A stretch of DNA of 64,000 bases. Source: Cryptomeria japonica. Its lineage: Eukaryota; Streptophyta; Pinopsida; Cupressales; Cupressaceae. The DNA lies in the NCBI RefSeq assembly GCF_030272615.1, contig NC_081406.1, positions 482,887,900 to 482,951,899 of the forward strand, given 5' to 3'. Shown one piece after another: positions 56,743 through 64,000 of the stretch. Under the pieces are notes generated by a model. It saw nothing but the letters and a program-made list of their open reading frames with translations. It was not told the DNA's origin and ran no database searches. The stretch's first letter is position 1; each line of letters begins with the position of its first letter. The translations under genes and the position numbers were made by a program.

Positions 56743-57770
56743 AGTTCTCGGGGAGAAAGATGTCTCTTAATCCCATATTTCTCACAGAAATTGTCAAACT
56801 CATTTGAATTAAATTTTCCACCTCTATCAGATCTCAAAAATTTGATTCTAGAATCAACCTAATTCTCTACCATTGAATTTAAAACTTTAAATATTTCAAA
56901 CACTTCAAATTTTTCCCTAAAAAAAGTAATCCATGTCATTCTCGAGTAATCATCAAGGAGTATCATACAATACCTTTCACCATTGAGTCTGCATGTCCTT
57001 GTAGGACCATATAGATTTGTGTGAATTATCTCCAACATGTGTGATGTAGAGTACTCCATTTTTGCTTTCCTAATTGACATGAACCCTACATGCAATATCA
57101 ATAGGTTTGATAATCCTTGATAAATCTCTCACTCCTTTATAGTTATTGATCTTTATCATGTTATCAAAGCTAACATGTCCCATCCTCTTGTGCCATAACC
57201 AACATTCATTACTTCGACTCAGATAACATGTGTTTCCACTTCTGTCCTTATGTAGTAAACATTCCCACTTGTCCTAATTCCTTCTACTATCAACTTTTCG
57301 ATTCTACCTTTTCTAATCATACATCCAGTTTCTATGAACACAACTTCATTACCTCTATTGCACATCTGACTGACACTCAACAAACTATGTCTTAATCCAT
57401 CTACATATAAACACCATCAGTTTTATGCTTACCATTAATAGATATTCTTCCTATTCCACATATTGGTGTAGCTTCCTCTCCTGCAAATTTTACATATCCA
57501 CCATCATACCTCTTCAGGGTAATAAACTTGTCTTTGTCTCTGGTCATGTTATTTGAGAATTCAAAATCAATGATCCCTGATCTAGGTTCAACTTTATCAT
57601 GGAATGGAGTCTTCTCCTCTAATCTTCCGATACATTCTTGATACTTCTCTTGTATTGCCAGAAATGAGGATTCTTCATTTGAGTCTTCAGCATCTTCTTC
57701 TTCAGATGAGTGTGCCTCCATATAATACAAACTCCTTTTCCCTTTATATCTATCATCCATTCTTAATGGA
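56743..57770 (-). pseudogene. Copia-4 integrase core, zinc region and protease
   Basis: From 57770 downward: gag end (YKGKRSLYYMEA) and an acidic stretch; then a protease in which the usual DSG appears lost (RSGIIDFEFSNNMT occupies the position of the WIIDSGASRHMT motif); FAGEEATPICGIG; and a zinc region with HECWLWHKR-like text near 57190-57215. The integrase core reads IIHTNLYGPTR (first catalytic Asp to Asn, about 57015), LLDDYSRMTWITFFREK, then LRSDRGGKF (second Asp kept). Stops at about 56855 and 57100 and a frameshift near 57400 break it. Confidence 0.85.
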
Positions 57771-59689
57771 TAGTAGTAGAGCTTTGTCCGTCAAAACCCA
57801 AAGCTATATCCTTGTCGGGGCTACATACGCTTGTTTGGCATCAAGGCTCTATCTAGTTGAATACTAGTGGATTACCAAACAATGTAGCTTAATGTAGATG
57901 TGTCCTTTTCTCTGCTTACCTTGTGGAAAGGGTAAATAACAAAAGACAATGCACACACAATTGATTGACCCTCCCCAACTAATGCCTTGATTATTTGTGG
58001 TACAAAATCATAATGTATCGATTATCATCTTTATGGACCAGTCTAAATGTCTCGTTATAAATTGGAGATCCTAATTCATTAATTCTTTATTTTTCTTTCA
58101 AAGTAAGAGACTTGTGTTAATATTGATAGAATTGGGATTTTATCATAACATCATTAAATACACATCTAGGTCTTTGCTTTGTTTGCCCTACGTTCCATCA
58201 CCTTATCTTGTTCCTGGTTCATTAGAATGTCTATCGTATGCCACCTATGCGTGTCTTTTGAAATGTGAAAAATATAACACCTTTTGTTTTGTGTTTGCGG
58301 GATGCACATTTTCGCAACAAAGTTACTTTTGAGCATGAAATTAGTGTCATCAGGTATGGTTTGTGCTTAATTTAATTAATCAATTTCTTGATCATTGCCA
58401 TTTTACATGAAGACTTTGGGAGGCCGGAGCAAAGCAAAAGGAACTAGGATGTGAAAGATGCAAGACTGTACATACCATTCGTGAGCCAACACGTCAATCA
58501 AACACAAAAGTTTTCCTGCACCATCATCTACAACTGATCAAAAAAATATGCAATGGGACAAGAAATACACTTCAAATCTAGTCGACAAAACCAAAGCTTT
58601 TGGATTCATCCTTTGTGAGAGGAGGTTCCCTATGAGTCACCGAAAGCTATACATTCTTTAATTACAACTAGATTAGGTTGGGCTTTGATCTAATGAAGTT
58701 ATATATTCTTTGTGGCCTCAATCTCCTCTTTCAGGTGCGTGACTTTTGAAAGTATTCCTTTTCAAGGCTTTCCATGTGGAGGCTTTGCAAAAAAAAATTG
58801 AAGAGATAACAAGGAGAACTTTTAAATATCGTCCGCTAGTATGTTGTGTGACTAGGGGTTGTAATAAGGTTTCCATATCCCCTCTAAAAAATTCTTGGTT
58901 CAGACGGGAGCTACTCAAAGAACTAAAGCAAAAACAAAGCAGAGTCCTCATGAATTCTCGTCGTCTCACTAAGAAAGTTTCTTAACATTCCCATCAGAGA
59001 CAAGATGCGTGGAAGACCCACTGAAGTCTAAGCTCAAACCAAGGAATATCACTCAAGAAACCCTGCTGAGATGCCACGTGTCCCAAACATGTGTGGCCTC
59101 ATCAATAATATGGAATATTTTGAGAAACAATGAAAAATGCCATTTGCTAGCTGAGAAGAGATTTCACAAGTCTTGGTAGGTGCTTTGCATGGGAGCATTT
59201 GAAAGTTATGCCCTATGTCTGTTATCATCTTGTGCATTTCTTTATCCTCTCAACAATGAATGGTTGTAGTGTGATGTGCCCACTTACAAGAATTAGTGTT
59301 CTTTTTGTCATTTTCACAAAAAGAGAATTAAAGTATTGTAAAAGCTCTGGTTCTGGCATATTGCCTTAATTTAGCTTTTCCTTTCTTTTTCCTCTCCTCT
59401 TTTCCATTTCTCCCTCAGAATGAAGAGCTGCCTTCTAAAATCCCAGAGGTTGTTTCATAGATTGCATAACTAAATCGAGGTCCCATGTCTGTGAAAATTT
59501 AAGACTTCCCTTCAAAGGTGTGAGCCTTTTAGGGATCAATAGTTAACATAGCCTCACTACATTTATAATCATGCCCTTATTAATGGTACCAATTAAGGAT
59601 GAGTGACAAGCAAGAACAAATGCTTAATTGAAAAGAATTTAGTAATCAACTAGCTACCTCCCATGAGCAAGGGTGCATTGAAATTTGTT
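57771..59689. other. Low-copy-looking region without a recognised gene
   Basis: Copia sequence stops near 57770. The following 1.9 kb has no LTR, RT or tRNA signature. Short plus-strand frames (57771-57867; 58114-58332) do not resemble anything I know. One stretch, 58735-58984, could be an exon remnant and is listed separately. Base composition is less AT-rich than the DNA to its right. Confidence 0.5.
58735..58984 (+). pseudogene. Possible terminal exon remnant, unknown protein
   Basis: A pyrimidine-rich tract ends CTCCTCTTTCAG at 58734, which fits a splice acceptor. After it, a frame reads VTFESIPFQGFPCGGFAKK up to a run of nine A (about 58790), and a different frame then reads IEEITRRTFKYRPL, WFRRELLKELKQ and SRRLTKKVS to a TAA at 58982. 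A one-base change in the A run would join them. Composition is protein-like, but no family is recognised and no upstream exon was found. It may be chance. Confidence 0.25.
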
Positions 59690-60960
59690 CTATCCAACTA
59701 ATTTTTTTAAAATAATTAAGTTCTATAGTTGAATATAATATTGAGTATATGAGATTGGCAATTCAAGCACATGAAGTGACACCCTATCAAAGGCTAAAAT
59801 TATACATCAATGGACTTAATTATCAAATTCACCATGATATTTTTTGTTGGAACCTCATATGAGATTAGGAAAGATATGCAATATGAATTATTTATTAAGA
59901 AGCAAAACACCACAAAAAGTTTCATACAAGGTGAAACTATTAGATTAAATTGAAAAATTGTGACTAATCACACTAACAAAAATATGGACAAATTCTTTAA
60001 CATAAGACAAAATAGTAAGCTCTCTCCTCAACAAGAGATAAAGGAAAGGAAAAAATTATCTATGTTGGAATTGTGATAATCGATATCAAATGGTCAAGGA
60101 GTCATAAGTTTTGTATTAGTGAAAAATACTAACAATTATTAAAAATAAGGTTGAAGAAGAGGAAAAAATACCTAAAAAGGAAGCAAATGTACAACATAAG
60201 CATGAGAATTCCAAGGATAAATAAGGAACTATACTATCTCCCTACATGCATTAAATGACATAAGTTCACCACAAAAACTCAAAGAAATTAGTTATATCAA
60301 AAAGTAAAATATGAAAGTTTTGGTTGATGCAAGTAGTATACACAACTTTATTGATTAAAAAATAGTTAATGTGCTCACTTTTTTTTTCTCTAATTTTTGA
60401 GTCATGATAGGTGGTGGGAAACCATTCTCTTATGGTGGTAAATGTCATCATATAAAAATCTTAATGAAAAATTATCAACTAGATTAAACAAATATTTGCT
60501 ATCTCTATTAGAAGAGTAGATGTAGTTTACGGTTTGCAATGGATTGGACAATTAGAAAGAGTGTTTTTCAAATTTCATGGCTTTTCCATGACTTTTATTA
60601 CACATGGAAAACAAGTATAAGCTTTTGGGGATACAATCATCACCAAGTGAAATCATTAGCTCTTGTATGATAGAGAAAGTGTTCAAGAAAATGTTCTTAT
60701 AATATAGGGGCACAATTAACATTTATATAGCACCACAAGATACAACAACTCAAGATTTATCAAAAAAATGAAAGAGACCATTCAACACCATCAACGAGTA
60801 TTTCAAAAATTCAAGATTGTACCTCTAATTAGAAACTATTATTATAACATTAAATGAATACCAAGAAACATTGTTCATCTTAAAAAATATACATGTTTAT
60901 CTCTTATGATTATGTAAAATAATACAAGTTTATTCATAAGAATGAAGCATTTATTTCTTA
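59690..60960 (+). mobile_element. Ancient Ty3/gypsy gag-protease relic
   Basis: Plus-strand fragments of a very decayed element, in order: gag text (TPYQRLKLYINGLNYQIHHD, 59780-59840), a zinc-knuckle trace (CWNCDNRYQMVKE, about 60065-60105 across frames), protease (KVLVDASSIHNFID, about 60310-60350, with DAS for DSG), VMIGGGKPFSYGGKC (60400-60450), VDVVYGLQWIGQLERVFFKF (60520-60580) and a start-of-RT trace (HQRVFQKFKIVPLIRN, about 60790-60840). The order and motifs fit a gypsy element of the type with GD-VLG-QWL after protease. No LTRs remain and stops are dense. Confidence 0.7.
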
Positions 60961-61073
60961 ACAATATCATAACATTGAAAAATATAAATGTTTATCTCTT
61001 ATGATTATGTAAAATAATACAAGTTTATTCATAAGAATGAAGCATTTATTTCTTAACAATATCATAACATTGA
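60884..61073 (+). repeat. 95-bp tandem duplication
   Basis: Two almost identical copies (60884-60978 and 60979-61073) share CTCTTATGATTATG and TTTATTTCTTAACAATATC. The duplication postdates decay of the adjacent gypsy relic. Confidence 0.9.
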
Positions 61074-61437
61074 ACCCTTGGGAAAACACTATGAGCTACT
61101 ACCTCCTCACCTTACTCTTTATTCTTGCAATTAGAAAACCATTATATAGTGAAACAAATAAAGAAAAATGAGGATGTTAGGGTGTTTAAGAGTATATATG
61201 CTTTATTACAATACTTTTGTAATATAATTTTTAATTTCGAAAGGTAGTGTGATGTGGAACCTAAGTTATTCTTTTTAAATTGTATGTGTTTATTAAAAAT
61301 TGTATGTGTTTAGAAATAGCTTATTTTCTTTATAAAAATTAAATTACTAAATGAGAAATGGGTTAAAGTTTATTTTTGTATAGGAGTAGGTGAATTTCTT
61401 GATAGAAAAATAATTATTATTTTAATTAATTTCATAA

Positions 61438-61460
61438 TTTATTTATTTATTTATTTATTT
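61438..61460. repeat. (TTTA)n microsatellite
   Basis: Five to six TTTA units are uninterrupted. A TA tract of about 14 bases lies separately near 62468. Confidence 0.9.
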
Positions 61461-62173
61461 TGTCAAATGATGATTATTTATTTATTAATTACATTATATA
61501 TTTATTTAATTTTTTATTTTTAAGATTTGCAAATGAGAAAATATTGTTAAATTTATCAAATTATTTTATAATCTTGATAGGGATATCTTAATTAAAATTA
61601 TTGACTTTGAAAATATTGTAAATATATCTAATTGAGAAAATTTAATTTAATATAATGCTTCAATCAATCGACTTATTTTTCTAATAGTTCATATTTTAGT
61701 TTTCACCATGTTCTTCAAATCTAGTTGACCCAAGTATTTAGTTGGCAATTTAATTTAATCTTAGATGTATAGCTAAACTTTATAAATTTAAACTTGAATA
61801 TCAATTGATAGTAGATTTAATCCTAGCAAGTTAGTCTAAGGTGATGACATGTCCCGTTCATTGCCTAGAAATACCCTAGAAGAAAATCTCATCCTTGAGG
61901 TTATCTCTTTATGACTTTGTGGCACCACCCACAATAACATCAACATCATGCTAGTTACCCTCTATTTGTTTAGAATGTAGTGATTGGACTTTTACCACAC
62001 TACTTTCCCTATTGGTATCCTTTGTTCTATGCATTGTGTTGTCTTTTGTTGCATAGACAACAATACCCTGTGTACATTCTTGCTTTGAGAAGTTGTCTAA
62101 TTTTATTATTTGTAACTTTTTAAACCAAAAAAAAATGTTGCATTTTGTTTATGTCCATTCAAACATGTTTGTG

Positions 62174-62289
62174 TGTGAATGGGCATCACAAAACCAATTG
62201 AAAATTAAGTAATTTGTTAAATTTTACACAATGTGAATGGGCATCACAAAACCAATTGAAAATTAAGTAATTTGTTAAATTTTACACAA
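62174..62289 (+). repeat. 58-bp tandem duplication
   Basis: Two near-perfect copies begin TGTGAATGGGCATCAC (62174 and 62232) and end TTAAATTTTACACAA. Confidence 0.9.
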
Positions 62290-64000
62290 AAAACTATGCC
62301 TTGCATACTTATCATTTTATCTAGATTAAAAAAACTCAAAGTACATCTAAATGAATTGGAAAAAGTACAATTGATTAAAAAATCTATTCTTATAAACAAT
62401 TACAAAATGATAACATAAAATTTAAATAAAATTGATGATTATATTCTAACTTTTAAACTTAATTATTTATATATATATATATGACCAATATTTCAAATCA
62501 CACCTAAAAATCTATTATTAGAATAAAGAAAATATATCTGTAGTAATTAAAAAACTTGAATTTTTTATGATCCACATTCAATTCAAGTGCAATAATTTAG
62601 TGAAAGAAACTTTATGCACTAAGCTTCCCAAAGATACGTTAGGATTTAGGGGTGGAAAATGTACCAAATTTAAGAAAGCAAAAAGGCAAGGTAAGGGGAT
62701 TCACTTGTCATATCAAAACACTAGTGAATGGTCATATCATTTCCTTCACAAGACATTATTAATATTTTCAAGAGGAAATGAGACTTTGTTAAATCATTAA
62801 CTATATTTTCAAAAGGAAATGAGAACCGGACAAGGACAAATGTTTTTGTTTTTATTGAAATTAAATATTAAATTTGGCATTTTATAATATCGAGATACAA
62901 TAGAAAAATAAGTTTGGGAGGCATGTGTGTATTGAGTCGTCATCTTCAGAAAAACAAAGACTTAAGGGGAGCAAAATGTCACTCTCTAAGACAACGTTGA
63001 TAATAATGTTAGTCTACCCTTAATGAGCGGCCAAGGAAAAATAAATAAATAAATAGAAAGGATGTTAAGTTTTATTTTACTCCAAACATGGCCGACCATA
63101 TCTAGCATATCATTTTTATTTTCTTTTTGGCTATTCTCGACCTGTCATTTGGCATCCTTGTTTTCTTGGCACTCTTCATTTATACTCTTTGGATCACATT
63201 GTCTTTTTGTTTTTGTTTTTTTAAAGGTAATCAATTTGACTTGTGTTCACATTTGTAAGTATAATGGTGAAAATGGTGCATTAACAAGGCATTAAAAGTG
63301 CATTAACAACATATTAGCAGTCCAGCAGTCTAGACTAAAGTTATATATAAATGATCTATTTAATATATATATTTTTATGGTTTAAATCGAGTTTTTAGTT
63401 TAAGTTGAGTTTAAAGAGATCGCGAAAATCTTTTTCCATTAGCTTTATCACCAAGATCATTATTGGGGGGTCTTAGTCCCCAAGGCATTATCACCTTTAT
63501 TCAAACTTGTGAGCACAATAGCCTAGTGAAAGCACACATCCTATAAGAATGTTAACCTAGTAGAGGCACATGACCTACACACACATTGGTCCAATGAGAA
63601 TTTGAACATTGATGGTTGTCACAAAAATGTTATGACTTGACCATTTCACTATTGCCTTTATTGGTTATTTTAATATTAATTTGGTTTATAATATTTTTGA
63701 GTTTCAATTTTATTATTAATTATTTATAAAGATTTGGTTATAATTTTTAAATTTTTTGTTCATTATTTTAAATTTAATTTGTCAACATGGATCAAGGTCA
63801 TTGATTTGAACTTTAGATGTTTAAAATTCATGTTCAATTTTTTTTGTTGCCAACTACTTTCTACTAACTATTGTTAGCCAACCTAGTGCATGTTTCTAAT
63901 TACTTGTGTTCTTGATAGCTGTATTTAAAACCGTTTGTTTACTTTTATGAAGTCATACTAGAATATTTAAAATTTGTTCTCTTATGTATTGGAAACCATG

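Larger units (their letters stand above)
46094..57770 (-). mobile_element. Copia-4: Ty1/copia element lacking RT, host of Novel-1 and Novel-2
   Basis: Minus-strand pieces are the 3' LTR (46094-47287), polypurine tract, a foreign LTR-like insert, integrase-RT linker and integrase C-terminus (47985-48660), a middle integrase piece (49965-50083) and the integrase core to protease (56743-57770). Removing Novel-2 and Novel-1 rejoins the integrase frame. RT, RNase H, gag and the 5' LTR are absent. Its protease and gag-linker style differs from Copia-1 to -3. Confidence 0.85.
61074..64000. other. AT-rich region without a recognised gene
   Basis: I see no coding sequence, LTR or RNA gene with support. 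Short open frames (62567-62800, 63062-63295) lack any familiar motif. The region includes TTTA tetranucleotide and TA dinucleotide tracts and one tandem duplication. Confidence 0.6.

Noticed and set aside
57771-58332. Two plus-strand peptides sharing ATYACL, considered as repeats of a host protein
   Set aside because: Only six residues match, the frames differ, and no domain is recognised on either side.

Overview
The window looks like intergenic DNA from a large plant genome, most likely a gymnosperm such as a conifer. It is AT-rich, shows no intact host gene, and is packed with decayed LTR retrotransposons nested inside one another. The plant origin rests on Ty1/copia elements with initiator-Met-tRNA primer sites, a chromodomain Ty3/gypsy element, dual-RNase-H (Tat-type) Ty3/gypsy elements and a plant mobile domain. 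The conifer guess is only inference from protein style and repeat content. No RNA gene, CRISPR array or intact transposase was found. Nearly every coding region is a pseudogene with stops and frameshifts.

Layout, left to right, with working labels. Tat-1 (1-18738, minus) is a Tat-type gypsy element whose 3' end lies off the left edge. It carries a solo LTR (1704-3036) in its RNase H and a nearly complete copia element, Copia-1 (4264-10914, minus), at the start of its reverse transcriptase. Tat-1 itself sits in an older copia element, Copia-2 (pieces at 18739-19734 and 28499-30440, minus). Copia-2 also holds a full chromodomain gypsy element, Chromo-1 (19735-28493, plus, target duplication AGGAG). 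Copia-3 (30441-34625, minus) follows and is cut by Tat-2 (34626-44789, plus). Tat-2 keeps gag, protease and the integrase tail, lacks RT, and carries an antisense plant mobile domain ORF (42851-44789).

A plus-oriented copia LTR (about 44790-45890) ends that block. Copia-4 (46094-57770, minus) lacks RT and is split by two related non-autonomous LTR elements. Novel-2 (48661-49964, plus) is a deletion remnant. Novel-1 (50084-56742, minus) is complete, with LTRs, primer site, polypurine tract and target duplication. In place of pol, Novel-1 has a coiled-coil/zinc-knuckle gag-like ORF and a separate ORF of about 1,125 codons with its own TATA-box candidate. Novel-2 keeps the tail of the same ORF. 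This pair is the strongest candidate for an undescribed element family.

From 57771 to 64000 the DNA is AT-rich and low in recognisable genes. It holds one possible exon remnant, a very old gypsy gag-protease relic (59690-60960) and two short tandem duplications. Across the elements, decay repeatedly changed catalytic acidic residues by G-to-A changes and glutamine codons to TAG, as expected of silenced, methylated repeats.
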